Source of the DNA: an uncultured Roseburia sp.
GTDB lineage: Bacteria; Bacillota; Clostridia; Lachnospirales; Lachnospiraceae
Direction: 5' to 3'
Assembly (NCBI GenBank): GCA_934292805.1
Contig: CAKQXQ010000005.1
Location: 18,602 to 82,601, forward strand
DNA length: 64,000 bases
The notes under the pieces are model-generated. The model ran no database searches and was not told where the DNA came from. It saw only the letters and a program-made list of their open reading frames with translations. This document shows, one piece after another, positions 16,788 through 26,874 of this stretch (positions are counted from its first letter, which is position 1; the number at the start of each line of letters is the position of its first letter). The translations under genes and the position numbers were made by a program.

Positions 16788-18647
16788 TTATACGATTCTC
16801 TTAAATTTCTTTTCTATTTCATATTTTGTCATGGAAATGATCGTTGGTCTTCCATGCGGACAGTTATATGGATTGTCCAGCTGCAGCAGATCGTCGATCA
16901 GTGTTTCAATCTCCGGACGTGACAGGGAATGATTTCCTTTCACAGCAGCCTTGCATGACATAGATGCAACTTTCTCCAGAATAAGCTGTGGAGCCTCTTT
17001 GCCGGAAATATTGGTAAAATCATCCAGCATATCAATAAACATTGCTTTCATATCGATATCTGTAAAATCTGCCGGCACAGAAGTAATGGCATATTCTTTT
17101 CCGCCAAAATGTTCGGTTTCATATCCGAAAGCCCGGAACTGTTCTTTGTATTTTAAAAGAGCACGTTCTTCCTCGTTATTTAAAGTAAGAATGACAGGAG
17201 GACTGATCGCCTGTGATGTGAAAGACATGTTCTTTACCTTTTCCATCGTCCGCTCATAGAGTACTTTCTCATGAGCGGCATGCTGATCGATAATAAATAA
17301 TTTGTCTTCAAATTGTACAAGCCAGTAGGTATCAAAAAGCTGTCCGATGATCCTGTGTTTTTTTCGTGCATCCTCGGTCAGAAAAGATGGCTTAACAGAT
17401 TCAAGGCTTTGTTGTACATAAGTTTCTTTTTCCGGCTTTTTTGGAGGCAGTTCAAATAAGTTTTCTTCCTGGACAGTAAGAGGACTCTTCTCGTTTGGCT
17501 TCATCCTTGAAAAAAATGCGTCAGTGCTTGATTTTTTCTCATGAGATGATGGAGATACCTGCTGTATCCTGCGGCTTTCAAATGGTTCTGGCAGATCTTT
17601 TGCAATCAAAGGAGCAGCCTCTTTTGGCTCTTCCTTTACCGGAACCTCCGGTATAAAATCACGATGGGAAATGGTATTCCGGATGATCTCAAAAAGTGCC
17701 TGATATATTTCTTCATTCTGACTGAAGCGAAGCTCCATTTTCGTTGGATGGACATTGACATCCAGTAATTCAGAATTCATCTCAAAATAAAGAACACAGA
17801 AAGGATATTGATGCTGCATCATAAATCCACGGTAGGCCTCTTCGATCGCTTTTGCAATGAGGGCACTTTTTATATAACGGCCGTTGATGAAGTAATTTTC
17901 ATAATTCCGGTTTCCCCTTGAGATTACCGGCTTCCCGATAAATCCAGTAACTTTAAAAAGAGCATTTTCCTGTGATACATTCAGAACAGAGGATGTGATA
18001 TCCCTTCCGTAAATGTGATAGATCAGATCTTTTTGATTTCCGTTTCCGGAGGTATGCAGCTTTGTCTGCCCGTTATTTATAAATTTGAAAGAGATGTCAG
18101 GATGGGATAAAGCCATGCGTTCCATCAGATCGTTTATATATCCGGCTTCCGTCTGGGCAGCCTTCAAAAACTTCCTTCTGGCAGGAACATTGTAAAAAAG
18201 ATTCCGTACAATGAAGGTGGTTCCATCCGGTGCACCGATCTCTTCAAGCTCTGTTTCTTTGGAACCTTCGATCACATAGCGTGTTCCGGTAAGCTCATCA
18301 TAAGTTTTTGTGATCAGTTCTACCTGTGAGACTGCTGCAATACTGGAAAGTGCTTCCCCCCGGAATCCGAGCGAATGGATGGAGAGCAGATCTTCCACAT
18401 TGCGTATTTTGCTGGTAGAATGTCTGAGAAAAGCAAGTGGAACCTGTGTTTTTTCAATACCACATCCATTGTCTGTAATTCGAATGAAGGAAGTGCCGCC
18501 CTCTTTGATCTCAACAGTTATGGCAGTAGCTTTTGCATCAATTGCATTTTCAACTAATTCTTTTACGACAGAAGATGGACGTTCTACGACTTCTCCTGCT
18601 GCAATCTTATCAATGGTTTCCTGATTTAATAGCATAATCTCTGGCAT
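16788..18647 (-). CDS. mutL: DNA mismatch repair endonuclease MutL
   Basis: 619 aa from the ATG at 18645-18647, seven bases after GGAGG; ten extra codons upstream are unlikely to be used. N-terminal GHKL ATPase with IAAGEVVERPSSVVKELVENAIDA, DNGCGI near 73 and LGFRGEALSSIAAVS near 100. The C-terminal domain has the metal-binding endonuclease motif DQHAAHEKVLYE (DQHA-x2-E-x4-E), so this is the nicking type found where MutH is absent. Starts 32 nt after the mutS stop and is followed by miaA. Confidence 0.96.
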   Translation of the reverse strand: MPEIMLLNQETIDKIAAGEVVERPSSVVKELVENAIDAKATAITVEIKEGGTSFIRITDNGCGIEKTQVPLAFLRHSTSKIRNVEDLLSIHSLGFRGEALSSIAAVSQVELITKTYDELTGTRYVIEGSKETELEEIGAPDGTTFIVRNLFYNVPARRKFLKAAQTEAGYINDLMERMALSHPDISFKFINNGQTKLHTSGNGNQKDLIYHIYGRDITSSVLNVSQENALFKVTGFIGKPVISRGNRNYENYFINGRYIKSALIAKAIEEAYRGFMMQHQYPFCVLYFEMNSELLDVNVHPTKMELRFSQNEEIYQALFEIIRNTISHRDFIPEVPVKEEPKEAAPLIAKDLPEPFESRRIQQVSPSSHEKKSSTDAFFSRMKPNEKSPLTVQEENLFELPPKKPEKETYVQQSLESVKPSFLTEDARKKHRIIGQLFDTYWLVQFEDKLFIIDQHAAHEKVLYERTMEKVKNMSFTSQAISPPVILTLNNEEERALLKYKEQFRAFGYETEHFGGKEYAITSVPADFTDIDMKAMFIDMLDDFTNISGKEAPQLILEKVASMSCKAAVKGNHSLSRPEIETLIDDLLQLDNPYNCPHGRPTIISMTKYEIEKKFKRIV

Positions 18648-18679
18648 CACATGACCTCCTTCCTGTAATAGCTGCAATA

Positions 18680-21322
18680 TTACCAGCGGTTTTTAATTTT
18701 ATTCTGTAGTTCATAAAGTTTATTTAAGGCATCGATCGGTGTCATATTTCCGAGGTCGACATTTTTTAATTCATCAATGATATCATCGTCTTTTACCGTA
18801 TCAAACAGTGACATTTGTGCAAGATCCACTTCATCTAATTTTTCTTTTTTCTTTTTACATCCGGTATCAACGGATATATTTCTGGCGGTGATGGTAATAT
18901 CGTTGGCACTGAGCTCTTCTACGATCTGTTTCGCACGTTCGATCACTGAATCCGGGACACCGGCAAGTTTGGCAACCTGGATACCGTAGCTCTTATCTGC
19001 ACCGCCCTTTACAATCTTACGTAAAAATACAATGTCATCGCCTTTTTCCTTTACGGCAATACAATAGTTATTGACATTGTTTAGTTTTCCTTCCAGCTCG
19101 GTCAGTTCATGGTAGTGGGTTGCAAATAATGTTTTTGCACCAAGTAATTTTGGGTTACTGATATGCTCAACTACAGCCCAGGCAATACTCAGACCATCAA
19201 AGGTGCTTGTTCCCCTGCCGATCTCGTCTAACACAAGAAGCGAATTGCTGGTGGCATTACGAAGGATATTGGCAACTTCATTCATTTCAACCATGAATGT
19301 ACTCTGGCCGCTGGCAAGATCATCCGATGCACCGACTCTTGTGAAAATACGGTCAACAATGCCGATCCTGGCTGAAGATGCCGGTACAAAGCTTCCAATC
19401 TGTGCCATAAGTACAATGATGGCAGTCTGCCGCATATATGTAGATTTACCTGCCATATTCGGACCGGTTATGATCGAGATACGATGGTTGCCATTATCCA
19501 GATATGTATCATTTGCAATAAACATATCGTTGTTCATCATTTTTTCGACAACAGGATGTCTGCCATCTTTGATATCGATCACACCATTCTGGTTAATCTT
19601 TGGCTTACAATAATTATTCTGATCCGCGACAACGGCAAGTGATACAAATACATCCAGCTTTGCAATCGCTTTGGCGGTTTTCTGAATGCGGACAACCTCG
19701 GCAGCAATTTTATTGCGGACACTGCAGAAGAGATCATATTCAAGATTGATCAGCTTGTCTTCCGCACCGAGAATCATATCCTCAAGTTCTTTCAGCTCCG
19801 GTGTGATATAACGTTCTGCATTGGCAAGGGTCTGTTTTCTTGTAAAATAATCCGGAACAAGTTCTTTATAGGAATTTGTAACTTCCAGATAATAGCCGAA
19901 CACTTTATTATATTTGATCTTAAGGTTTTTAATTCCGGTTTTCTCACGTTCTTTCGCCTCAAGCTCTGCAAGCCATGTTTTCCCTTCTGTTTTTGCATGG
20001 CGGTATTTATCGACATCTTCATAATAGCCGTCTTTGATCAGACCACCTTCTCTGACAGAGATCGGTGGCTCTTCGATAATAGACTGCTCGATAAGGTCGA
20101 ATAATTCTGATAAAGTATCAATCTCATCTTTTATTTCCTGTAAAAGATCTGTATGAAAATCCTCCAATAATGCTTTTATCGGTGGAAGCATTTTAATGGA
20201 ATTCTTAAATGCGATCAGATCTCTTGGATTTGCAGACATATAAGTAACCCTGGTGATCAGACGTTCAAGATCGTAGATCGGATTTAAGTATTCCCGTAAT
20301 TCTTCTCTAGTGATCATGTGTTTGTTTATGTCCGAGATCGCATTCTGTCGTTTTTCAATTTCCTCTTTATCGATCAGTGGCTGCTCCACATAAGCACGAA
20401 GGAGTCTTGCACCCATAGCAGTTCTTGTCTTATCGAGCACCCATAACAAGGAACCACGCTTCTGCTTTTCACGCATTGTTTCTACAAGCTCGAGATTTCT
20501 TCTTGTAGAACTGTCGATGATCATATACTTTCCGGTGGAATAAGGGTGAATTGCGGAAATATGATCCAGGTTATTTTTCTGGGTTTCATAAAGGTATTTT
20601 AACAAAGCACCTGCTGCAATGGTACCGTAGGTGTAATCATTCAATCCAAGACCTTCCAGACTGTTTACGTGAAAATGCCCTTTTAATGTGGTATTCGCTG
20701 TTTCATCACTGAAGTACCAGGAATCCAGAGAATAAATCGTAATACCAAGGCGATGCCTCATGTCATCGAGATCTACACCGCTCATATAAAAGCTTTCGTT
20801 GCAGACAATCTCTGATGGCGAAAATTTGTGGATCTCATCCAAAAGCTTTCGCTCAGAATCGACCTCTGTCACATAGTAATCTCCGGTAGAAACATCTGCG
20901 AGCGAGATGCCGTATTTGTCTGCAAGATAAACAATACACATAATATAATTGTTTTTTGATTCATCCAGTGCCTGGATATCCATATTGGTTCCAGGGGTCA
21001 CCACACGGATGACCTCACGCTTTACAATTCCTTTGGCAAGCTTTGGATCTTCTACCTGTTCACAGATCGCAACTTTATGACCGTTTGCAACGAGTCTGTT
21101 TAAATATCCTTCCACAGCATGATATGGGATTCCGCACATTGGTGCACGTTCTTCCATGCCACAGCTTTTTCCGGTTAATGTAAGCTCAAGTTCTTTGGAG
21201 ACTAAAATGGCATCATCAAAAAACATTTCATAGAAATCTCCAAGCCGGTAAAACAGGATACAGTCTTTATATTCTTCTTTTGTTTGCAGATAATGCTGCA
21301 TCATTGGTGTAAATTCTGCCAC
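18680..21322 (-). CDS. mutS: DNA mismatch recognition ATPase MutS
   Basis: 880 aa, full length. N-terminal mismatch-binding domain with the phenylalanine motif (FYRLGDFYEMFFDDA near 24-38), connector, lever and clamp regions, and the C-terminal ABC-type ATPase with Walker A GPNMAGKSTYMRQ, STFMVEM signature region and DEIGRGTSTFDGLSIAWA Walker B/D-loop. A C-terminal helix-turn-helix tail ends the protein. It works with MutL encoded directly downstream. Confidence 0.97.
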   Translation of the reverse strand: MAEFTPMMQHYLQTKEEYKDCILFYRLGDFYEMFFDDAILVSKELELTLTGKSCGMEERAPMCGIPYHAVEGYLNRLVANGHKVAICEQVEDPKLAKGIVKREVIRVVTPGTNMDIQALDESKNNYIMCIVYLADKYGISLADVSTGDYYVTEVDSERKLLDEIHKFSPSEIVCNESFYMSGVDLDDMRHRLGITIYSLDSWYFSDETANTTLKGHFHVNSLEGLGLNDYTYGTIAAGALLKYLYETQKNNLDHISAIHPYSTGKYMIIDSSTRRNLELVETMREKQKRGSLLWVLDKTRTAMGARLLRAYVEQPLIDKEEIEKRQNAISDINKHMITREELREYLNPIYDLERLITRVTYMSANPRDLIAFKNSIKMLPPIKALLEDFHTDLLQEIKDEIDTLSELFDLIEQSIIEEPPISVREGGLIKDGYYEDVDKYRHAKTEGKTWLAELEAKEREKTGIKNLKIKYNKVFGYYLEVTNSYKELVPDYFTRKQTLANAERYITPELKELEDMILGAEDKLINLEYDLFCSVRNKIAAEVVRIQKTAKAIAKLDVFVSLAVVADQNNYCKPKINQNGVIDIKDGRHPVVEKMMNNDMFIANDTYLDNGNHRISIITGPNMAGKSTYMRQTAIIVLMAQIGSFVPASSARIGIVDRIFTRVGASDDLASGQSTFMVEMNEVANILRNATSNSLLVLDEIGRGTSTFDGLSIAWAVVEHISNPKLLGAKTLFATHYHELTELEGKLNNVNNYCIAVKEKGDDIVFLRKIVKGGADKSYGIQVAKLAGVPDSVIERAKQIVEELSANDITITARNISVDTGCKKKKEKLDEVDLAQMSLFDTVKDDDIIDELKNVDLGNMTPIDALNKLYELQNKIKNRW

Positions 21323-21349
21323 GTAAGTTACTTCCTTCCATTTATCTTA

Positions 21350-22939
21350 TCAAAATGCCTGATATTTTTGTATGATCGCTTCTGCTACTTTCATGCCATC
21401 CATGGCAGCTGAAGTGATCCCACCGGCATAACCGGCACCTTCCCCGCAGGGATAGATGCCTGAAATATTCGACTGGAACGTCTTGTCACGGTTCATGCGT
21501 ATTGGTGATGAGGTCCGGCTTTCGATTCCGGACAAAATCGCATCGTCTCTGTCAAAGCCGGGAATATGATGCGCAAAAGAATGCATGCCGTCAATAAAAG
21601 ACTGTTCCATGTCTTTGGTGAGAAGTCCTCTTAAATTGGTAAAGGTATGGGCTCCTTTTGTTTCAGAGGGAAAATCGCCATAGCCTGTACTTGCTTTATT
21701 GTCACAGTAGTCTTTAAATAACTGCTGTGGGATTTTTCCATTTCCGAGTGCATGAGCCTTTGCCTCAAGATCCCTCTGAAAACGTACTCCGCATAATGCG
21801 TCGTTTCCGTTAAAATCTTCCGGTGTGACAGAAACAATGATCGCACTGTTGGCATTGCTGCTGCCACGGTCAGAATAACTCATGCCATTTACAGCAAGAC
21901 GGTTTTCTTCGGAAGAAGCATTTACCACATAGCCGCCTGGGCACATGCAAAAAGAATAAACACCACGCCCGTTTGGAAGATTTGCGGTAACCTTATAAGG
22001 AGCCGCGTCCAGTTTGTCATGGTATTTTTCCCCATACTGAGTTTCATTTATAAATTGCTGCGGATGCTCTACACGGAAACCGACTGCAAAGGACTTCGGT
22101 TCCATGGAAAGTGGTGTCTGTGATAACATTTCAAAAGTATCACGGGCACTGTGTCCTAATGCGAGGACGCAGACACTGGCAGGGATCCATTCTTTATGGT
22201 CAAGTTCGATGGATGTTATGGCATCGTTATTTATCTTAAATCCGGTAAGACAGGTTTTAAAAGAAAAACTTCCACCGAGGCGGATAATCTCCTTACGCAT
22301 GGCTGCGATCACTTCAGATAGAATATCCGTACCGATGTGTGGTTTGTTTTCGTAAAGGATCTGTTCGGGAGCACCAAATTTTACAAACGTTTCAAGAACG
22401 AACTGATTGCGTCCGGATGGGTCTTTTACAAGGGTATTGAGCTTTCCATCCGAAAAAGTTCCGGCACCACCCTCACCGAACTGCACGTTGGAGGCAGTAT
22501 CAAGAATACCTGTATTCCAGAAATTTAAGACATCCTCTGTGCGTTCTTCCACTGTTTTACCGCGTTCTATGACATGTGGACGGTATCCTTCCATTGCAAG
22601 CAGATAAGCGGCAAAAAGTCCGGCTGGTCCGGCACCGATGATAACCGGACGTTCGGTTAAAGGAGAGGATCCCTTTTCCGGCAGGCAATAGTGCTTTGGG
22701 CAGATTGCTATAACATTTTTATCTTTACATTTTTTTAAGATCGCAGCCTCATTCTCAGCAGTAATATTGACGGAATAAACAATTTGTAAGTCTGGCTTTT
22801 TTCTTGCGTCAATGGATTTTTTGACGATCTGCATTTGCATGATCTGTGATCTGCGGATTTTTAAGATTTTTTCTATTTTCTGATAAAGCATGGATTCGTC
22901 ATGCTCTACCGGAAGTTTTATCTGGTTGATTCGTATCAT
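21350..22939 (-). CDS. NAD(P)/FAD-dependent oxidoreductase (COG2509-like dehydrogenase)
   Basis: 529 aa from the ATG at 22937-22939; the longer open frame would run into the gene upstream and has no ribosome site, while this start has AAAGGGAA and lies 4 nt after the preceding stop. FAD-binding motif VIIGAGPAGLFAAYLLA at about 98-114, an ALGHSARDTF segment near 260, MCPGGYVVNASSEENRL near 330 and a C-terminal GIYPCGEGAGYAGGITSAAMDG FAD-contact motif. Conserved in Clostridia next to mutS; substrate unknown. The neighbouring gene is also a flavoprotein, so the two may act together. Confidence 0.88.
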   Translation of the reverse strand: MIRINQIKLPVEHDESMLYQKIEKILKIRRSQIMQMQIVKKSIDARKKPDLQIVYSVNITAENEAAILKKCKDKNVIAICPKHYCLPEKGSSPLTERPVIIGAGPAGLFAAYLLAMEGYRPHVIERGKTVEERTEDVLNFWNTGILDTASNVQFGEGGAGTFSDGKLNTLVKDPSGRNQFVLETFVKFGAPEQILYENKPHIGTDILSEVIAAMRKEIIRLGGSFSFKTCLTGFKINNDAITSIELDHKEWIPASVCVLALGHSARDTFEMLSQTPLSMEPKSFAVGFRVEHPQQFINETQYGEKYHDKLDAAPYKVTANLPNGRGVYSFCMCPGGYVVNASSEENRLAVNGMSYSDRGSSNANSAIIVSVTPEDFNGNDALCGVRFQRDLEAKAHALGNGKIPQQLFKDYCDNKASTGYGDFPSETKGAHTFTNLRGLLTKDMEQSFIDGMHSFAHHIPGFDRDDAILSGIESRTSSPIRMNRDKTFQSNISGIYPCGEGAGYAGGITSAAMDGMKVAEAIIQKYQAF

Positions 22940-22943
22940 AAAT

Positions 22944-24197
22944 TTAAGAGTTCCCTTTCTTTGCGGCATGAAGTCCGGCAACGTAACCGCTTGACCATGC
23001 CCATTGAAGATTATATCCGCCACAGATGCCATCAATATCAGCAATTTCACCTGCAAAATAGATGCCGGGAACGAGTCTGGATTCCATGGTGTGTGGATCG
23101 ATATCTTTTGTTAAAACACCTCCGGCACAAACCTGTGCCTGTTCGAAGGATTTGCTTCCTGTAATATGTACATGGAAATTTTTGCATTTATATGTAAGCC
23201 TGTGAAGTTCTCTTTTTGAAAGACCATCTGCTTTTGCATGCAAAGAAATTTCAGATTCCTTTAATAAAGCATCACAGAGTTTTTTGTTCAGAAAACCGAT
23301 CATTGCTTCTTCTGCCGTCTTTCCATGCGAGTTGAAAAGAAAGCGTTCCGTAAGAAGTGAGAACAGTTCTTCCTCACTAAGATCCGGGAGAAAATCAATC
23401 ACAGCTTCTGGCTTCAGATTCTTTTTTAATGCTTTTGTCGCAAAACGACTGACCTGGAATACCGGAATCCCGGAAATCCCGTAGTCAGTAAGCTGTATTT
23501 CACCACAGTCAGATGCAGCAGCAGTTCCATCGACCAACAGGGTGACGAAAGCCCGCGTACGGATGCCGGCAAGCTGTTTGAAACACTTTTCGCTGCAGGT
23601 TAATGCCACCAAAGCAGGTACAACATCTGAAAGTCTGTGACCAAATTGTTTGATCAGAGGAATGGCACTGCCATCACTTCCTGTTTTTGGTGCAGCAAGA
23701 AGGCCTGTTGCAAAAATAAGATTCCTGGCAGTAATCGTTCCATTATCTGTATGAAGCAGAAAGCAGGAATGTTTTTGTATGATATCAGATGTGTTACATT
23801 CCAGAAAGCAGGTGACATTCTGGTAAGAAAGCTCCATCCGCAGAACATCAGTTACCGATGCAGCCTGTTCACTCTGTGGATAATAATAGCCGTTCCTCTG
23901 CTTTGGAAAGATGCCAAGCTCCTGAAAGAAGGCTATCGTCTCATCAAAACCAAACTGCTCCATGACAGGCAGCACGAAAGCAGGATCATCTCCATGATAA
24001 CAGGAGATATCCTGTAGTGCATTGGTATAGTTACATTTGCCATTCCCGGTAGAAAGGATTTTTTTCCCTACACGGTCTTTATGTTCTATGAGAGCTGTTT
24101 TTGCACCGTTTCTGGCTGAGGTGATCGCAGCTACAAGACCTGCTGCACCACCACCAAGAACTACGACATCGAAAATAGTATTCGTATTTTTCTTCAT
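22944..24197 (-). CDS. HI0933/BaiN-family flavoprotein
   Basis: 417 aa. N-terminal FAD motif VVLGGGAAGLVAAITSAR at 11-28, followed by the family-specific VGKKILSTGNGKCNYTN near 43-59, and a C-terminal GIYFAGEIADIDGICGGYNLQWAWSSG. These features define the HI0933 (BaiN/RdsA) group. Some members reduce bile-acid or other alpha/beta-unsaturated intermediates, but most are uncharacterised, so no substrate is claimed. Lies directly upstream of the other flavoprotein gene (4-nt gap). Confidence 0.88.
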   Translation of the reverse strand: MKKNTNTIFDVVVLGGGAAGLVAAITSARNGAKTALIEHKDRVGKKILSTGNGKCNYTNALQDISCYHGDDPAFVLPVMEQFGFDETIAFFQELGIFPKQRNGYYYPQSEQAASVTDVLRMELSYQNVTCFLECNTSDIIQKHSCFLLHTDNGTITARNLIFATGLLAAPKTGSDGSAIPLIKQFGHRLSDVVPALVALTCSEKCFKQLAGIRTRAFVTLLVDGTAAASDCGEIQLTDYGISGIPVFQVSRFATKALKKNLKPEAVIDFLPDLSEEELFSLLTERFLFNSHGKTAEEAMIGFLNKKLCDALLKESEISLHAKADGLSKRELHRLTYKCKNFHVHITGSKSFEQAQVCAGGVLTKDIDPHTMESRLVPGIYFAGEIADIDGICGGYNLQWAWSSGYVAGLHAAKKGNS

Positions 24198-24289
24198 ATT
24201 TCCTCACATTGTGTATCTTTATTCATTCGGATTCCATTCTAGCATAATTAAAAGTAACATTCAAATATTCTGGGAAGAATAATGCACCT

Positions 24290-24652
24290 CTATGAAGAAT
24301 AATTTTCAAGAAATTCGAATAATTCTTTTTCGGACGAAAAAGAAAGACCATCGAAAAGCTTGTCTTTCATTTCAGACGAGAGTTCTTCTATCCGGATGGA
24401 CGTTTCAAAATAAAGTGTATTCCGGTCGGATAAATAAACCGCAATTTTTCCATCCTGTTCTTTTAAATAATATTTGGAATCAGGAAGTTCAGGCACACTT
24501 GCAGTAACAGCTTCTGTACCGGTTTCGGTATCTGCACACTGCACCTTTTCCGGCGTCACGAAGGCCTTGTGTATCTTTTGATCGATCCATAAAGATGCAG
24601 CAAGCATCAGAACAAATAAAAAGCAAATACTTATCATTTTTTTCAAAATCAT
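24290..24652 (-). CDS. BofC C-terminal-domain-like membrane-anchored protein
   Basis: 120 aa. An N-terminal hydrophobic signal/anchor (about 4-22, CFLFVLMLAASLW) followed by a short linker and a C-terminal region that resembles the BofC C-terminal domain: SKYYLKEQDGKIAVYLSD near 58-75, an I-IEELSSEMKDKL-DGLSF stretch, and the ending ELFEFLENYSS. BofC is a forespore-secreted regulator of the SpoIVB checkpoint in Bacillus; this is a partial, N-terminally distinct version. The start codon (ATG 24650-24652, or GTG just before) and GGGG site sit in the loop of an 18-bp hairpin. It lies between the flippase gene and two flavoprotein genes. Confidence 0.65.
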   Translation of the reverse strand: MILKKMISICFLFVLMLAASLWIDQKIHKAFVTPEKVQCADTETGTEAVTASVPELPDSKYYLKEQDGKIAVYLSDRNTLYFETSIRIEELSSEMKDKLFDGLSFSSEKELFEFLENYSS

Positions 24653-24677
24653 CACCCCGGATAAGTATTTGCTTTTT
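24618..24677 (-). terminator. 18-bp-stem hairpin after the flippase gene, enclosing the next gene's start
   Basis: Perfect inverted repeat: 24660-24677 pairs with 24618-24635 over 18 bp; the 24-nt loop holds the GGGG ribosome site and ATG of the BofC-like gene. The far arm is codons 6-12 of that gene, and its 3' end is T-rich (TTTTTATTTG). It begins 14 nt after the flippase stop, so it looks like an intrinsic terminator or attenuator that would also control the downstream start. Confidence 0.75.
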
Positions 24678-24691
24678 TATATTATTTTATA

Positions 24692-26350
24692 CTAATGCAG
24701 CAGATGCATTTTTTTTGCAAGACGCACAAGAGATGCACCTTTTGGGAACTTTCGGATTTCTTCTTCTGTCAGACCTTTTAATAAAAGAAGAAAAACAGCA
24801 TAGGTTACAACACCAAAAAGGATACTGATCAGTGTAGCTATGGAATTGATCCGGAATACATATAGTATAAGCTTATATACAAGGAATACTACCACACCCA
24901 TGACAACAGCGGAAATCCCTGGTATCAGGAAAGTGCGTTTAAACTCCTGCTTATAACCGCTATACTTTTTGACAGAATAAGCATTTAAAATACACATCAT
25001 AAAACCAAAGAAAGCATTGGCAAAAACAACAGCAAAAATGTTCAGCTTTAATACAAACATAAGTGCGACGAGTACGCCGATATGAAGCATCAGTGCGATC
25101 GATGCATTTTTTACAGGCTCTTTCATACGGTTGATCCCCTGCAAGAGACCATTGGAAAGAGTAGAAAGAGAAAAAAATACAATTGACATCGCACCGACCT
25201 GAAGCATACTTGCTGCAAGTTCCGAAGAATCATGGAACAAAAGCTGCAGGATCGGAGAGGCTAATACGCCCATTCCTACTGCACATGGAAATGCCACGAC
25301 CATAATAAAACGGATTGCAGTATTGATCTGTGACCGTACCCCATCTTTGTCACCACTTGTATAGGCAGCAGTAAGTGCCGGTACAGAAGATGCGGCAAGA
25401 GAAGATGCAATGGAGATCGGAACATTGATCAATGTTTTGTACTTTCCGGTATAGATTCCGTTCCACTCACTGATCTCATTTGCTGTGTATCCCTGGATAT
25501 TTGCTATATTTTTGAAAATAGCCTGATCCAGGATCGCATTACAGTTATAGATTGTTGTACTTAAGAGAACTGGTACGATCGTGATCACCAGAATCTTAAA
25601 CAGGTATGAATAAGAATCCACATTTGCTCTTCTGTCTCTTTTCATCTGACGTTTGAATACTTTCAGATACGTAAGAAGCACAAAAGAAACAAACAAAAGT
25701 GCAACAACAGCTCCGACACCCGTACCTAATGTTCCGCCCGCAGCACCATAGGCTGCAGCATAATTATCCGGATTGCCGAGAATGTTTCCTACTTTGGTTC
25801 CATACTGGAACAGTACATAGGCAGCCCATACACTGACGATCGCATTTGCAATCTGTTCCAAAATCTGGGAGACCGCACTCGGCATCATGGTTCCAAGCCC
25901 CTGGAAAAAACCTCTCATGACACCAAGCACAGCAACTACAATGAGGATCGGTACAAGTATTTTTACTGCAAAAATACTGTACGGTGTTTTCATAATAGTT
26001 CCGGTAATGTATTCTGCTCCAAAAAACAGGATGCCTGCTGCAATGGTTCCGGTTGTAAGTCCGAAGATCAGGGCACATTTTAATACCCTGTAAGCGTTCT
26101 TTTTTCTTCCAAGTGAAATGTCTGCAGAAATCAGCTTGGAAACTGCAAGCGGCAGACTGTAGGAAGAAATAATCAGTAAAATGTTATAAATTTCAAATGC
26201 ACAACCGTAGTAATCATTCCCTTTATTCCCGATAATTGCGGTCAGAGGGATACGGTAAATCAGACCGATCACACGGCTGATGATCGATGCCATTGCAAGA
26301 ATGGATCCCTGCACAAGAAAATTAGTGTTACTTTTATTGTTAGTACTCAT
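24692..26350 (-). CDS. MurJ/SpoVB-like MOP-superfamily flippase
   Basis: 552 aa from the ATG at 26348-26350 (AGGA five bases upstream; a TTG four codons earlier is less likely). About 14 transmembrane helices; the N-terminal FLVQGSILAMASIISRVIGLIYRIPL and GRKKNAYRVLKCAL segments match the polysaccharide biosynthesis/SpoVB branch of MVIN-like flippases. Members move lipid-linked precursors such as lipid II; in spore formers SpoVB is needed for cortex synthesis. Given yqfC/yqfD nearby, a sporulation role is plausible but a vegetative lipid II flippase is equally possible. Confidence 0.85.
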   Translation of the reverse strand: MSTNNKSNTNFLVQGSILAMASIISRVIGLIYRIPLTAIIGNKGNDYYGCAFEIYNILLIISSYSLPLAVSKLISADISLGRKKNAYRVLKCALIFGLTTGTIAAGILFFGAEYITGTIMKTPYSIFAVKILVPILIVVAVLGVMRGFFQGLGTMMPSAVSQILEQIANAIVSVWAAYVLFQYGTKVGNILGNPDNYAAAYGAAGGTLGTGVGAVVALLFVSFVLLTYLKVFKRQMKRDRRANVDSYSYLFKILVITIVPVLLSTTIYNCNAILDQAIFKNIANIQGYTANEISEWNGIYTGKYKTLINVPISIASSLAASSVPALTAAYTSGDKDGVRSQINTAIRFIMVVAFPCAVGMGVLASPILQLLFHDSSELAASMLQVGAMSIVFFSLSTLSNGLLQGINRMKEPVKNASIALMLHIGVLVALMFVLKLNIFAVVFANAFFGFMMCILNAYSVKKYSGYKQEFKRTFLIPGISAVVMGVVVFLVYKLILYVFRINSIATLISILFGVVTYAVFLLLLKGLTEEEIRKFPKGASLVRLAKKMHLLH

Positions 26351-26365
26351 AGTGTTCCTCAATCT

Positions 26366-26863
26366 TTATCTTGTGATATTCATCTCATCTAATATCTGAC
26401 GCTGCTTTGCTTCCATATCAGCCGCCTCTTCCGGAGTCATATGGTCATAGCCGAACAGATGAAGCATGCTGTGTACGATCAGAAAAGCATACTCTCTCTT
26501 TTGTGAATGACCATAGCTTTCGGCCTGTTCGGCCACTTTATCAACAGAGATCACAATATCCCCCAGAAGGATCTCACCGGTATCCGGGTTGAAATTATCG
26601 TCATAATCATCTTCAAGTTTTGAAAAATCTCCGGCTGCTTCATAGGAAAGCATAGGAAAAGAAAGAACATCGGTTGGTCTGTCAATGTTGCGGTATTCCC
26701 TGTTGATCGTATGGATTTCTTCATTGTCAACAAGTGTAAGATTGACTTCTGCCTCATAAGGAAACTCCTCATGGTCGATGGTAAATGTGATCACATCCTT
26801 TGCTAAGGCTTCACAGTTAAAATCAAAATTGGTGTTTACTTCTTTTTCGAAATTTATGGTCAT
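26366..26863 (-). CDS. ybeY: endoribonuclease YbeY (rRNA maturation factor)
   Basis: 165 aa metal-dependent RNase used in 16S rRNA 3'-end maturation and ribosome quality control. The zinc motif HSMLHLFGYDH is at 131-141 (H131, H135, H141) and the conserved region NREYRNIDRPTDVLSFP is at 54-70. Typical length. Placed 11 nt after phoH, the near-universal phoH-ybeY pair. Confidence 0.96.
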   Translation of the reverse strand: MTINFEKEVNTNFDFNCEALAKDVITFTIDHEEFPYEAEVNLTLVDNEEIHTINREYRNIDRPTDVLSFPMLSYEAAGDFSKLEDDYDDNFNPDTGEILLGDIVISVDKVAEQAESYGHSQKREYAFLIVHSMLHLFGYDHMTPEEAADMEAKQRQILDEMNITR

Positions 26864-26874
26864 AACAGATCCTC

